A DNA stretch of 64,000 nt from Parvibaculum sp963696585. GTDB lineage: Bacteria > Pseudomonadota > Alphaproteobacteria > Parvibaculales > Parvibaculaceae. This document shows, in pieces, positions 43,199 through 53,823 of the stretch. The notes beneath the pieces were generated by a model that saw only the letters and a program-made list of their open reading frames with translations, was not told where the DNA came from and did no database searches. Both the position numbers and the translations under genes were made by a program. The stretch covers positions 75,169-139,168 of the forward strand of contig CAVOKW010000018.1 of the NCBI GenBank assembly GCA_963696585.1. The letters are read 5' to 3'. Numbering within the stretch: position 1 is the stretch's first letter; the number at the start of each line of letters is the position of its first letter.

Positions 43199-44014
43199 TT
43201 ATTCCGGGTGATCGGCGACAAGGAGCTGGGGGTCGAGCGGCGTTCCGCGCCATGTCATGCCCCAATGCAGATGCGGCCCCGTCGCGCGGCCCGTGCCGCC
43301 AACGGCGCCGATAAGGTCACCCTGCTTCACATGACTGCCGGACTTCACATCGAGGCGCGAGAGATGCATGTAATTCGTGCTCACGCCCTGGCCGTGGTCG
43401 ATGAAAATCAACCCGCCTTCAAAATACATGTCAGGATTTGCCAGCGTAACAATGCCATCTGCGGGCGCCCGCACCGGTGCGCCCGTCGGCGCCGCAATGT
43501 CCATGCCGAAATGCGGGCGGCGCGGTTCGCCATTGAATATGCGCTGGCTGCCATAAACGCCTGAGACGGGACCCATAGCGGGCCAAATGAACTTCTCGGC
43601 AAACCATACCGCATCGGTATTATCAGGGCGCGACTTTGCCTTCAGCGCCTTTTCTTCGGCAATGCGCTTCAACACATCAGCAGGCGGCGAAACATATTTG
43701 GGCGCGATGCCGTCGATCCGCTGCACTTCATATTTGCGTGGTTCAACGGCAATGGTCCTGGTCGCTTCCGTTCCATCCGGCGCCATGACGGTGAGTGTCG
43801 CGCGCGGGCCATGGTCGCGGCTGAAGCCAAAGGCAAAAACGCCATCTGACGAGATCATGAGCGGCTGGCCATCAAGCGTTACGCGCGAGCCCGGTATGGT
43901 CCTGCCGATCAGAAGCGCCCCCTGCTCGGCCTTGCCGACATAAACGACATCGGCTCTGGCGGATGTCAGTGCCGCCAGGATGAAGGCCAGTGTGAGGGCG
44001 ATGGCGCGCCTCAC
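43199..44014 (-). CDS. M23 family metallopeptidase (LytM domain), secreted
   Basis: A 271-residue envelope protein. A signal peptide (ending SARA/DV near residue 21) is followed by a beta-rich linker and a C-terminal LytM domain: RPHFGMDIAAPTG supplies two zinc ligands (His, Asp) and GPHLHWGM the HxH pair, so it should be catalytically active. Such enzymes cut peptidoglycan cross-links or regulate amidases. Its ATG overlaps the DUF2093 stop (ATGA). Confidence 0.93.
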   Translation of the reverse strand: MRRAIALTLAFILAALTSARADVVYVGKAEQGALLIGRTIPGSRVTLDGQPLMISSDGVFAFGFSRDHGPRATLTVMAPDGTEATRTIAVEPRKYEVQRIDGIAPKYVSPPADVLKRIAEEKALKAKSRPDNTDAVWFAEKFIWPAMGPVSGVYGSQRIFNGEPRRPHFGMDIAAPTGAPVRAPADGIVTLANPDMYFEGGLIFIDHGQGVSTNYMHLSRLDVKSGSHVKQGDLIGAVGGTGRATGPHLHWGMTWRGTPLDPQLLVADHPE

Positions 44015-44229
44015 CGGTAAAGGCGCGCCCGTTGCACGCGGGTCAACGAGGCTTCAGGTGTCGCATAGGCTTCCTGAAAGGCAACGCTCCAGTAGCGCAA
44101 CTCGTCCAGCGGAATATGCACACCCGTGACGGCGCAGACGACATAGGTGCCCGGGCGAACGACGTGATACTCGCTGTCGCCATAGACAAGCTCGGCCTGC
44201 TGGCCGATGGATTTTTCGATTTTGTTCAT
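44011..44229 (-). CDS. DUF2093 family protein
   Basis: A 72-residue protein (VVRPGTYVVCAVTGVHIPLDELRYW, QEAYATPEASL). This family is characteristic of Hyphomicrobiales and Rhodobacterales, and lies near lpxK; its function is unknown. The single Cys and the acidic ELRYW segment are family features. Coupled to the M23 gene. Confidence 0.88.
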   Translation of the reverse strand: MNKIEKSIGQQAELVYGDSEYHVVRPGTYVVCAVTGVHIPLDELRYWSVAFQEAYATPEASLTRVQRARLYR

Positions 44230-44260
44230 GCGCGCATTCTAGCTGGCAGAGGCCGGATAA

Positions 44261-45778
44261 TCAAAGCAGGTTTCCCTGCACCGGTTTTGCCTGTCGTGAG
44301 GCGGGTTTTGCCTCGGACTTGCCCCCCTCGCCTCTCACCACAACATCGAGTTTTTGCTGATGGGCAAACTCTATGCTCAGACCATCTCCCGGCTTTTGCC
44401 CTTTGGCGCTGGTTACCGGATTGCCCCTGGCGTCGCGCACAACGGCATAGCCCCGCGCCAGAACTTTTCGGTAATCATAAGCGTCGAGCAGTTTGCCTGC
44501 CGCCTCGACACGACGGCCGAGGACTTCCAGGTGGCGACTTTCGGCGCGCCCGGCGCGCTCCATCAAGGGGGTCAGCTTGACCTCATGCTGTCTTATGGCG
44601 AGCTTGAGCGGCTTGTCCGAGAGACGCGATGCGACGCGCAACAGTGAGGTGCGTTTCACCTGGGTGACGTTGCTCAGGGCCTGATCGAAGTTGCGGGCAA
44701 GCGTCTCAAAAGACTGGCGTTTGCGCTCGGCTGTGCGGGCAAGCGAGAACGGCAAACGATCCGCCGCCTGATCGAGGCGCTGACGTGGCAGGGCGGTGAG
44801 ATCGGCAAGACGCGGCAAGCCTCGCGCCAGGCTGCGCAGGTCTGACTTTGCGGTCTCAAGGAGACGCATCTCGCCACGGCGCAGGCGCTGTGCAGCATCC
44901 AGCACGCTCGCCAGAAGATCGGCCCGCACGGGCACGGCGATTTCAGCCGCCGCTGTTGGTGTCGGGGCGCGACGATCCGAAACATAGTCAATGAGTGTCG
45001 TGTCGGTTTCATGGCCGACAGCGGAGATGAGCGGAATGGTGCTGGCCGCAACGGCGCGCAACACCACCTCTTCATTGAAGGACCAGAGGTCCTCTATCGA
45101 ACCCCCGCCCCGCGCGACAATGAGCAAATCGGGTCGCGGCACCGGTCCATCAGGCGTCAGCGCATTGAAGCCATTGATCGCAGCGGCGACTTCGGCGGCA
45201 GAGGTGTCACCCTGCACGCGCACCGGCCAGACGATGACATGGCGCGGGAAGCGATCCTGCAAGCGATGCAGGATATCGCGAATGACGGCACCCGTCGGAC
45301 TGGTGACCACGCCGATGACGCGCGGCAGAAAGGGCAGCGCCTGCTTGCGCGCCTCGTCAAAGAGACCTTCCGCCTGAAGTTTCCTTTTGCGCTCCTCAAG
45401 CAGCGCCATCAAGGCGCCGATGCCCGCTGGCTCAAGCTGTTCAATGACGATTTGATATTTGGAGCTGCCCGGATAGGTCGTGAGTTTTCCTGTGGCGATC
45501 ACTTCGAGGCCCTCTGCGGGCTTGAAGCGCAAACGGCCAAAAACGCCTTTCCAGATCACCGCTTCAAGCCGCGCCGTTTCGTCCTTCAGGGCAAAATAGG
45601 CGTGGCCCGAAGAATGGGGACCGCGATAGCCGGTGATTTCGCCGCGCACGCGGACATGGCCGAACTGATCCTCGACCGTGCGCTTCAGGGCGAAGGACAG
45701 CTCGCTGACCGAAAACTCATGGGCATTGCCTGCCGCAATGGCGGATTTGCTTGGCGTTTCGGTTGGCTGGTCGGGCAT
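44261..45778 (-). CDS. xseA: Exodeoxyribonuclease VII large subunit
   Basis: A 505-residue nuclease subunit. An N-terminal OB fold (VRGEITGYRGPHSSGHAYFALKD) is followed by the catalytic domain with GVVTSPTGAVIRDIL, VARGGGSIEDLW, and ISAVGHETDTTLIDYVSD, and by a coiled-coil C-terminal part. The small subunit xseB is not in the window. ATG 45778 (MPDQPTE) is preferred; a TTG at 45799 with GAGGGG just upstream is an alternative. Confidence 0.94.
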   Translation of the reverse strand: MPDQPTETPSKSAIAAGNAHEFSVSELSFALKRTVEDQFGHVRVRGEITGYRGPHSSGHAYFALKDETARLEAVIWKGVFGRLRFKPAEGLEVIATGKLTTYPGSSKYQIVIEQLEPAGIGALMALLEERKRKLQAEGLFDEARKQALPFLPRVIGVVTSPTGAVIRDILHRLQDRFPRHVIVWPVRVQGDTSAAEVAAAINGFNALTPDGPVPRPDLLIVARGGGSIEDLWSFNEEVVLRAVAASTIPLISAVGHETDTTLIDYVSDRRAPTPTAAAEIAVPVRADLLASVLDAAQRLRRGEMRLLETAKSDLRSLARGLPRLADLTALPRQRLDQAADRLPFSLARTAERKRQSFETLARNFDQALSNVTQVKRTSLLRVASRLSDKPLKLAIRQHEVKLTPLMERAGRAESRHLEVLGRRVEAAGKLLDAYDYRKVLARGYAVVRDARGNPVTSAKGQKPGDGLSIEFAHQQKLDVVVRGEGGKSEAKPASRQAKPVQGNLL

Positions 45779-45859
45779 TTTTTCGCTCGCAAGGGGCAAT
45801 TGACCCCTCAGGAGGCCGGTTTGCCGGAATCGGACCCCATGTTACAAGGAAAACCCTTC

Positions 45860-45902
45860 AGGGAAATCCATTCGGGGAAATCCATATGGGGAAATCCATT
45901 CG
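45860..45902. repeat. 14-bp tandem repeat between xseA and purD
   Basis: GGGGAAATCCATTC occurs three times in a row, the middle copy ending in AT instead of TC and the first lacking one G. It lies in the divergent promoter region of xseA and purD, so copy number could alter spacing or bind a regulator. Confidence 0.8.
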
Positions 45903-45981
45903 GGCAGAGTTCTGACGCTGTTATCAGCTCGGGAGAATTGGCCCGGATGATCTTCTTTATAGATGATCGTGATGAGGCCCT

Positions 45982-47265
45982 ATGAACATTCTGGTGATCG
46001 GCTCGGGCGGACGCGAACATGCGTTGTGCTGGGCGATTTCGGCGAGTCCGCTGGCGGAGAAGATCTATTGCGCGCCGGGCAATGGCGGCATTGCCGAAAT
46101 AGCCGAATGTGTGCCGCTCAAAGCTTCGGATAAGGACGCTATCGTCGATTTTTGCCGGCGCCATGATATCGGCTTTGTGGTGGTTGGCCCGGAAGATCCG
46201 CTGGTCAACGGTCTTGTTGACCGTCTCGATCAGGAGGGCATCAAATCCTTCGGTCCGCGCGCGGCTGCCGCGCGTCTGGAAGGGTCAAAGGGCTTTACCA
46301 AAGACCTGTGCGCCGAATTCAACATTCCAACCGCTGCCTATGGCCGCTTTTCCGATGCCATGAAGGCCAAGGCCTATCTGCGTGAGCAAGGCGCGCCCAT
46401 TGTCGTCAAGGCCGACGGACTGGCGGCGGGCAAGGGCGTCATCATTGCCATGAGCGTGGCCGAAGCGGAGGCCGCCATTGACGACATCCTCGGCGGGCGC
46501 TTTGGCGCGGCGGGGGCGGAAGTTGTCATTGAAGAGTTCATGGAAGGCGAGGAAGCGAGTTTCTTCGCGCTGTGTGATGGCACGCATGCGCTGGCTCTGG
46601 CAACCGCGCAGGATCACAAGCGCGTCTTCGATCATGATGAAGGCCCCAATACCGGCGGCATGGGAGCTTACTCCCCTGCCCCGGTGATGACGGATGCGGT
46701 CTGCGAACGCGTGATGCGTGAAATCATCGAGCCGACCGTGGCGGCCATGACCTCGCGTGGCACACCCTTCAAGGGTGTCCTTTTTGCCGGATTGATGATC
46801 ACCAGGGATGGTCCGAAACTCATCGAATATAATGCCCGCTTTGGCGACCCGGAATGTCAGGTGCTGATGATGCGGCTTAAATCCGACATTCTGCCGGTGT
46901 TGATGGCCACGCATGATGGCACGCTGGCGCGTCAGTCGCTCGCCTGGGCCCATGAAGCAGCGCTCACGGTGGTCATGGCCGCGAATGGTTATCCGGGCGA
47001 CTATGAGAAGGGCAGCGAAATCAAAGGCGTGACAGCGGCCCGTGCGCTCCCCCATGTGCAGGTCTTTCATGCCGGTACGATACGCGAGGGCGACAGGCTG
47101 CTCGCCAATGGGGGCCGCGTCCTTAATGTGACCGCGAAAGGCGCAAACGTCGGGGAAGCGCAAGCGCGCGCTTATGAGGCTGTCGCCAAAATAGATTGGC
47201 CGGGCGGCTTCTGTCGCAGTGACATCGGCTACCGGGCCGTTGCGCGCGAAAGACAACCGACCTAA
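45982..47265 (+). CDS. purD: Phosphoribosylamine-glycine ligase
   Basis: A 427-residue ATP-grasp enzyme of purine synthesis (second step). MNILVIGSGGREHAL at the start, VVKADGLAAGKGV (ATP site) and IEYNARFGDPECQ (metal/catalysis) are diagnostic. It is divergent from xseA, a common alphaproteobacterial arrangement. Confidence 0.97.
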   Translation: MNILVIGSGGREHALCWAISASPLAEKIYCAPGNGGIAEIAECVPLKASDKDAIVDFCRRHDIGFVVVGPEDPLVNGLVDRLDQEGIKSFGPRAAAARLEGSKGFTKDLCAEFNIPTAAYGRFSDAMKAKAYLREQGAPIVVKADGLAAGKGVIIAMSVAEAEAAIDDILGGRFGAAGAEVVIEEFMEGEEASFFALCDGTHALALATAQDHKRVFDHDEGPNTGGMGAYSPAPVMTDAVCERVMREIIEPTVAAMTSRGTPFKGVLFAGLMITRDGPKLIEYNARFGDPECQVLMMRLKSDILPVLMATHDGTLARQSLAWAHEAALTVVMAANGYPGDYEKGSEIKGVTAARALPHVQVFHAGTIREGDRLLANGGRVLNVTAKGANVGEAQARAYEAVAKIDWPGGFCRSDIGYRAVARERQPT

Positions 47266-47304
47266 AACAGACGCAAAGAATAACAAGAACGGGAGGCTCG
47301 CCAA

Positions 47305-48396
47305 ATGAGCACGGCGTCGGATGATCGTCAGGAAATGTTCTCAGGCACAAAGGAAGTGGCTGAGACGCATAAGTTTGATGAAGCCAAACTGGCGGCCTAT
47401 ATGGAAGCCCATGTGGCTGGCTATAAGGGCCCACTGGAAGTGCGTCAGTTCAAGGGCGGGCAATCCAATCCGACCTATCAGCTCATCACGCCGGGACATC
47501 GCTATGTGATGCGCCGCAAGCCGTCGGGAAAGCTTCTGCCGTCAGCCCATGCTGTCGACCGTGAATACAAGGTCATCACCGCGCTTGGCAAAGTCAACTT
47601 CGAGGTGCCGCGCACTTATTGTCTGTGTGAAGACGAAAGCATCATCGGCACCATGTTCTACATCATGGATATGATGGAGGGCCGCATACTCTGGGACCCG
47701 CTGCTGCCCGGCATTGAGCCTGCGACACGCGGCAAGATGTATGAATCGCTTTGCGATGTCATGGCGCGCTTGCACATGGTTGATTACGAGGCCATCGGCC
47801 TTGGCGATTTCGGCAAGCCCGGCAATTACTTCGAGCGCCAGATATCGCGCTGGTCGAAGCAATATGTTGCTTCACTGACCGAGACCATCCCCGAGATGGA
47901 CAGGCTCATGGAATGGCTGCCCGCAAATGTGCCGAGCGACAATTCAACCAGCATCGTGCATGGTGACTATCGCATGGACAATACGGTGATGCATGCAACC
48001 GAGCCGCGCGTCATCGCTGTCCTGGACTGGGAGCTCTCGACGCTTGGTCATCCGCTGGGTGACTTCACCTATAGCATGCTGCAATGGGTGATGCCGGATA
48101 TCGGGACGGGCGCAGGTGTCGCCTCCTTTGTCAATTCCGATCTCAAGGCGCTCGGCATTCCCTCGCTTGAAGATTACATCAGGATGTATTGCGAACGGAC
48201 GAACCGCCCGGGCATCGACAATCTTGATTTCTATTTCTCATTCAACTTCTTCAAGCTCGCTGGCATTTTGCAGGGCATTGTCGGGCGGGTGCGCGACGGC
48301 ACGGCCTCAAGCGCGCATGCCGAACAACAGGCCGCGCGTGTGCGCCCATTGGCAGAAGCGGCGTGGAAATATGCCCAGCGCGCAGGCGCGAGATAA
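47305..48396 (+). CDS. Aminoglycoside-phosphotransferase-fold kinase (ACAD10/11 N-domain or LvaA-like)
   Basis: A 363-residue kinase. VRQFKGGQSNPTYQL and YVMRRKPSG bind ATP; HGDYRMDN is the Brenner motif with the catalytic Asp, and LDWELSTLGHPLGDF holds the metal ligand. Despite the fold name this subfamily is not linked to antibiotic resistance; relatives phosphorylate 4-hydroxyacyl-CoAs (Pseudomonas LvaA) or are fused to the dehydrogenase in eukaryotic ACAD10/11. The matching dehydrogenase gene lies at 23201-24442. It follows purD by 39 bp. Confidence 0.88.
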   Translation: MSTASDDRQEMFSGTKEVAETHKFDEAKLAAYMEAHVAGYKGPLEVRQFKGGQSNPTYQLITPGHRYVMRRKPSGKLLPSAHAVDREYKVITALGKVNFEVPRTYCLCEDESIIGTMFYIMDMMEGRILWDPLLPGIEPATRGKMYESLCDVMARLHMVDYEAIGLGDFGKPGNYFERQISRWSKQYVASLTETIPEMDRLMEWLPANVPSDNSTSIVHGDYRMDNTVMHATEPRVIAVLDWELSTLGHPLGDFTYSMLQWVMPDIGTGAGVASFVNSDLKALGIPSLEDYIRMYCERTNRPGIDNLDFYFSFNFFKLAGILQGIVGRVRDGTASSAHAEQQAARVRPLAEAAWKYAQRAGAR

Positions 48397-48422
48397 GAGC
48401 AACGAGGCGCGCGACCGCAGAC

Positions 48423-49580
48423 TCAGGCGCTGCGACCACGCGCCTCGATCGGCCAGATATCGACCAGCGTGTCGCCACGCACGACATGATAGGCATCGTA
48501 GAGATTGACCGTCGGGTCGCAATGCGGGGTCATGGCTGTGACAATGGCGCCAAGCGGCAAGGTCGCGCCATCGGGCAGCGCTATGCCGCCCTGTTCATCG
48601 CCAAAGAAAAAGTAAGCCGCCCCTGTCGGCACCCCCGAGAGCAAGACGGGTGGCGCGGCATCCGTGGCAAAGGCCTTGAAACCCGCATCGGTTGTCACGA
48701 GATTTCTGGTGTTATTGGAAATCACGCTCATCTGTACACTAAGCGATGTTGCAAAGGGCATGGGCCCGCCATTGGCCATCGCTACATCGAGATATTGCCT
48801 GTCCATGAAGATGTAGGAGCCGCCCTGCAACTCGCTCAGCACCTTCATCTCCGGATCGATATTGTAACTGCCGGTGCCGCCGCCCGTGATGATGTCGGTT
48901 GGCAGTCCCTCGGCTTTGAACGCATCCCGCATTGCACCCAGCAGCGATATGGCGGCATGTGATTTTTCACGCCGCTGCGCGAAGTCCTCGATATGCATGA
49001 CCTGTCCGGCATAGCTCTGGATGCCGCACAAGACCAGGCCCTTTGACTGATGAATGTAGCGACCCAGCATGAGGGCCGGTTCGCCGGGCGCGATCCCGGT
49101 ACGATGCAGACCGGGATCAAGATCTACCAGCACTTTGAGGGTATGTCCCTCAGCCCTTGCGGCAGCGTCGAGCACCTGCGCATTTTCTATATTGTCGACA
49201 ACCAGCATCAGATCGCTGATGCGGCGATTGAGCGCCATGACGCGCCCAATGGCTTGCGCCGTAACGATGGGCGATGTGATGAGAATGCTCTCGATGCCGC
49301 CAGAGCCCATCACTTCGGCCTCGCCGAGCTTGGCGCAACAAATGCCCAGCGCGCCCGCTGCAATCTGCGCGCGTGCAATGGCAATGCTTTTATGCGTTTT
49401 GGCATGGGGCCGAAGCCCGAGCCCCTGGTGGCGGCAGTGCGAGGCCATGATTTCAATATTTCTCTCAAAAATATCGAGATCAATGATGAGTGCGGGTGTT
49501 GCCAATCGGCTTCGCGCGCCCGGGACGCCTATCAGGTGCCGATTTGTTTCAAGGGCCCCTGTTAGCGGTAGAGATGTCAT
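48423..49580 (-). CDS. D-threonine aldolase/D-serine dehydratase-like PLP enzyme
   Basis: A 385-residue alanine-racemase-fold enzyme. The PLP lysine is in LRPHAKTHKS, and GGGTGSYNID binds the phosphate. The C-terminal metal site reads TPHCDPT: the His-x-Asp spacing matches D-threonine aldolases, whereas D-serine dehydratases have His-x-Cys. A D-3-hydroxy-amino-acid aldolase is therefore the better guess, though substrate assignment from two residues is weak. It is divergent from a TetR gene. Confidence 0.82.
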   Translation of the reverse strand: MTSLPLTGALETNRHLIGVPGARSRLATPALIIDLDIFERNIEIMASHCRHQGLGLRPHAKTHKSIAIARAQIAAGALGICCAKLGEAEVMGSGGIESILITSPIVTAQAIGRVMALNRRISDLMLVVDNIENAQVLDAAARAEGHTLKVLVDLDPGLHRTGIAPGEPALMLGRYIHQSKGLVLCGIQSYAGQVMHIEDFAQRREKSHAAISLLGAMRDAFKAEGLPTDIITGGGTGSYNIDPEMKVLSELQGGSYIFMDRQYLDVAMANGGPMPFATSLSVQMSVISNNTRNLVTTDAGFKAFATDAAPPVLLSGVPTGAAYFFFGDEQGGIALPDGATLPLGAIVTAMTPHCDPTVNLYDAYHVVRGDTLVDIWPIEARGRSA

Positions 49581-49721
49581 GGCCTTCTCCCTGTTTGCGC
49601 GATAATCTGTGGCGCCTCTTTTGTGTCATCCTGGATGCCAGTTGTTCCTCTTGGCATGGCCCGACGGTGACAGAAATGTTGCGCTGGTGTATGCGAGTGG
49701 GGGCAATCATCATCCTGCGTC

Positions 49722-50366
49722 ATGACGCAGCCTGCCGGAAGCAAAAGAGAAGGCAACACTTTGTCGGTCAGAAGCATTGTAACGTCTCGTCCCAAGACAC
49801 GTGACAAGCAGGAACTTATCCTTGTTTCCGCGCTTGACCTGTTTCGCCACTATGGCTATCGCCGCACGGCCATGGAAGACATTGCACGCGCGGCAGGCGT
49901 CGCCAAGGGAACGCTTTATCTCTACTTCCGCAGCAAGGAAGAGCTGTTTGCCGCCATCGCGCATTCGCTCGCCGCTCGCATTCAGCAGTTGATCGATGAA
50001 GCCATGGCGCGCGACCTGCCCTTGCAGGAGAAACTGATCGCGGTGCTTGATGCCAAGCTCGGCTTTATTTATCGCTGGGTTCTCTCCAGCCCGCATGCCG
50101 CCGAGTTGACCGCCTCCCATGGCAATCTCTCGCGTCATGCCTTTGACTCGGTGGATCAGAGCTATCGAGCCGCCATTTCCCAAATCCTGCTTGATGGCAT
50201 GAAGTCGGGCGAACTCGACCTCAAATCAGCCGGTCTTGATCCGGATCAGGCCACCGAGCTTTTGACCGCCGCCGCCTATGGCGCCGAAAAAGCGCCAGAC
50301 GGCGAAAGGTTCCAGCAGACGCTTTCTGGCATTGTCGGTCTGGTCCTGCGCGGATTGCGCGCTTAA
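49722..50366 (+). CDS. TetR/AcrR family transcriptional regulator
   Basis: A 214-residue regulator with an HTH at about residues 52-75 (MEDIARAAGVAKGTLYLYF). The ligand domain is not recognised. By position it may control the divergent D-threonine aldolase-like gene, 141 bp away. Start ATG 49722 lacks a clear Shine-Dalgarno; a TTG near 49761 preceded by AGAAGG would remove 13 residues and may be the true start. Confidence 0.87.
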   Translation: MTQPAGSKREGNTLSVRSIVTSRPKTRDKQELILVSALDLFRHYGYRRTAMEDIARAAGVAKGTLYLYFRSKEELFAAIAHSLAARIQQLIDEAMARDLPLQEKLIAVLDAKLGFIYRWVLSSPHAAELTASHGNLSRHAFDSVDQSYRAAISQILLDGMKSGELDLKSAGLDPDQATELLTAAAYGAEKAPDGERFQQTLSGIVGLVLRGLRA

Positions 50367-50401
50367 TTCACCATAACCTTATGAAAAACCTTGTCCCCGG
50401 C

Positions 50402-50430
50402 TTGACAGGGCGTGGCGAGGCTCCTATCTG
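50402..50430 (+). promoter_or_regulatory. Sigma-70 type promoter of groESL
   Basis: TTGACA at 50402-50407, a 17-bp spacer, and TATCTG at 50425-50430. This is the best promoter in the window. It lies 12 bp upstream of the CIRCE element, so the repressor would occlude the initiation region. Confidence 0.75.
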
Positions 50431-50441
50431 TCCAACAGGCA

Positions 50442-50468
50442 TTGGCACTCACCTGATGTGAGTGCTAA
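50442..50468. promoter_or_regulatory. CIRCE operator (HrcA binding site)
   Basis: TTGGCACTC-N9-GAGTGCTAA differs from the consensus TTAGCACTC-N9-GAGTGCTAA at one base. It lies between the promoter and groES, so HrcA should repress the operon except during heat or protein-folding stress. Confidence 0.95.
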
Positions 50469-50529
50469 CAGCCGAAGGCACCCCAAATGTTTCCCGCGCA
50501 AGCGGTATAGAAACCAGGAGAAGACAGAG

Positions 50530-50847
50530 ATGAAATTCCGTCCTCTGCATGACCGCGTCGTAGTTCGCCGCGTCGAGGAAGAGACCAAGACCGCCGGTGG
50601 GATCATCATCCCCGAGACGGCACAGGAAAAGCCCTCCCAGGGTGAAGTTCTCGCTGTGGGCCCCGGTGCTCGCGGTGAAGATGGCAAGATTGTCGCGCTC
50701 GACGTGAAGGTCGGCGACACGGTGATCTTCGGGAAGTGGTCCGGTACGGAAGTCAAGATTGACGGCCAGGATCTGCTGATCATGAAAGAATCCGACATCA
50801 TGGGCATCGTCGAAGGCGTCGCCAAGAAGAAGGCAGCTGCCGAGTAA
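50530..50847 (+). CDS. groES: Co-chaperonin GroES
   Basis: A 105-residue lid protein of the GroEL chamber. MKFRPLHDRVVVRRVEEE, the mobile loop TAGGIIIPETAQEKPSQG and EVKIDGQDLLIMKESDIMGI are standard. ATG 50530 follows GGAGAAGA; the open frame upstream (to 50458) includes the CIRCE region and is not translated. First gene of the operon. Confidence 0.97.
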   Translation: MKFRPLHDRVVVRRVEEETKTAGGIIIPETAQEKPSQGEVLAVGPGARGEDGKIVALDVKVGDTVIFGKWSGTEVKIDGQDLLIMKESDIMGIVEGVAKKKAAAE

Positions 50848-50848
50848 G

Positions 50849-50879
50849 GCTCGCATCCAGGTGGCTTGCGGGCTTTTTT
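50849..50879 (+). terminator. Weak hairpin with U tract between groES and groEL
   Basis: GCTCGCA pairs with TGCGGGC (one G-U) across an 11-nt loop and is followed by six Ts. It looks like a weak terminator or an mRNA processing/attenuation site within the operon. It could reduce groEL relative to groES transcription. The 97-bp spacer has no other promoter-like signal. Confidence 0.45.
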
Positions 50880-50944
50880 CATGCGCCCCGCACCGGATGC
50901 ACCCCCGCCCCTCGGAATAAGTCATTCACAAGGAAGAAACCCAA

Positions 50945-52597
<1,653 letters not shown>

Positions 52598-52625
52598 GTC
52601 CATCTCCCGACGCTTGCGAAATACG

Positions 52626-52653
52626 AAGGGCCGGTGGAAACACCGGCCCTTTT
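52626..52653 (+). terminator. Rho-independent terminator of groESL
   Basis: An 11-bp stem (AAGGGCCGGTG with CACCGGCCCTT) around a GAAA tetraloop, followed by TTTT, 28 bp after the groEL stop. A strong terminator; no gene follows on this strand for about 4 kb. Confidence 0.9.
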
Positions 52654-52830
52654 GATTGGCATCGGGATGACAGCATCTGCGGCATTCGTTGCGTCCATCG
52701 ACGCCCTCATGGCCGTTCCCAAACATATTGCGGGATTTAAGCAGGCGCCTCTGGAGTGGCAGGGGCCGTGAACATGAGCGATCCTGCCTGAAGCGCGCCT
52801 CACGCTTCAGCAATACCCCTCATCCCTGCT

Positions 52831-53820
52831 TCAGAGCTTGCGACCCAGTCGCTTGCCGAGCTTTTCGCGCAAGGGGTTCTGCGCTTCAAAAATATAATCC
52901 GCCCGCGAGGCCGTGACCGTCTGCTTGCCCCTGGCATAGAGACAGGCAACGACATCGTAGAGACGGTCATCCGGGCAATGCAGAACGCGCACGTGCCCGG
53001 CATCCGCAAAGGGCATCTTGAGACCCAAACGCGCCATGAGTTCGGGCAGGAAAGCGCTATCGCCTGGCGCACCCTCAAAACGCACCTCGATGACGCTGGC
53101 GGCGCGGGCTTCCGCCGACACGCGGTCGAGGATTTCGCCAGCCGCTGCGAGCGCCGCATCCGTCCAGTCGGCGCTGAGGCTTGCGACCAGATTGGCCTGC
53201 GAGCGCAGCATGACGCCATCATCCAGCACCTTGAGATTATTGGCAGCCAGCGTCGTTCCCGTCGATGTGATATCGACAATGGCTTCGGCTGTGCCCGCCG
53301 CGGGTGCGCCTTCCGTGGCGCCGGTGCTTTCGACAATGCGGTAGTCCACCAGCCCGTGCTCGGCGAAAAATCCGCGCGTGAGGTTCAGATATTTTGTGGC
53401 AATACGCAGCCTGCGGCCGTGACGCCTGTGAAAGGCGAGCGCGACATCGTCAAGATCGGCCATGGTGGCAACATCGATCCAGCTCTGCGGCACGGCGACG
53501 ACAACATCGGCATGGCCAAAACCCAGCGGCAGCACCAGCTCGACGCGGTCATCGGGGTCGATGATCTGTTCACGGATCAGGTCTTCACCCGTGACACCGA
53601 GATGGATTGACCCATCTTCGAGGCGGCTGGCAATTTCCGACGCCGACAAAAAGGCGATATGCACATTGGCAACGCCGATGAGGCGACCGGTATATTCGCG
53701 GCCATCGCCTGCCTGACGCACCTTGAGACCGGCACGGGCAAAAAACGCATTGGCGTTTTCCTGCAAGCGCCCCTTGGAGGGCAAGCCGATGATGAGATCA
53801 TGGGTCATGTTATGGGCCAT
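52831..53820 (-). CDS. hisG: ATP phosphoribosyltransferase, catalytic subunit (extended form)
   Basis: First enzyme of histidine synthesis, joining ATP and PRPP. DLIIGLPSKGRL at the start, ADVVVAVPQSWIDV, RIATKYLN, and VDITSTGTTLAANNL (PRPP site) are conserved. At 329 residues it is much longer than the roughly 210-230 residues of HisZ-dependent short HisG, with about 100 extra C-terminal residues, yet hisZ lies immediately upstream. This combination occurs in several Rhizobiales. Start 53820 overlaps no gene; ATG 53808 (MTHDLI) is an alternative. Confidence 0.93.
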   Translation of the reverse strand: MAHNMTHDLIIGLPSKGRLQENANAFFARAGLKVRQAGDGREYTGRLIGVANVHIAFLSASEIASRLEDGSIHLGVTGEDLIREQIIDPDDRVELVLPLGFGHADVVVAVPQSWIDVATMADLDDVALAFHRRHGRRLRIATKYLNLTRGFFAEHGLVDYRIVESTGATEGAPAAGTAEAIVDITSTGTTLAANNLKVLDDGVMLRSQANLVASLSADWTDAALAAAGEILDRVSAEARAASVIEVRFEGAPGDSAFLPELMARLGLKMPFADAGHVRVLHCPDDRLYDVVACLYARGKQTVTASRADYIFEAQNPLREKLGKRLGRKL

Positions 53821-53823
53821 GGC

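Noticed and set aside
47305..48396. Aminoglycoside resistance gene
   Set aside because: The fold is shared, but the sequence belongs to the acyl-CoA-linked kinase group; there is no other resistance context.
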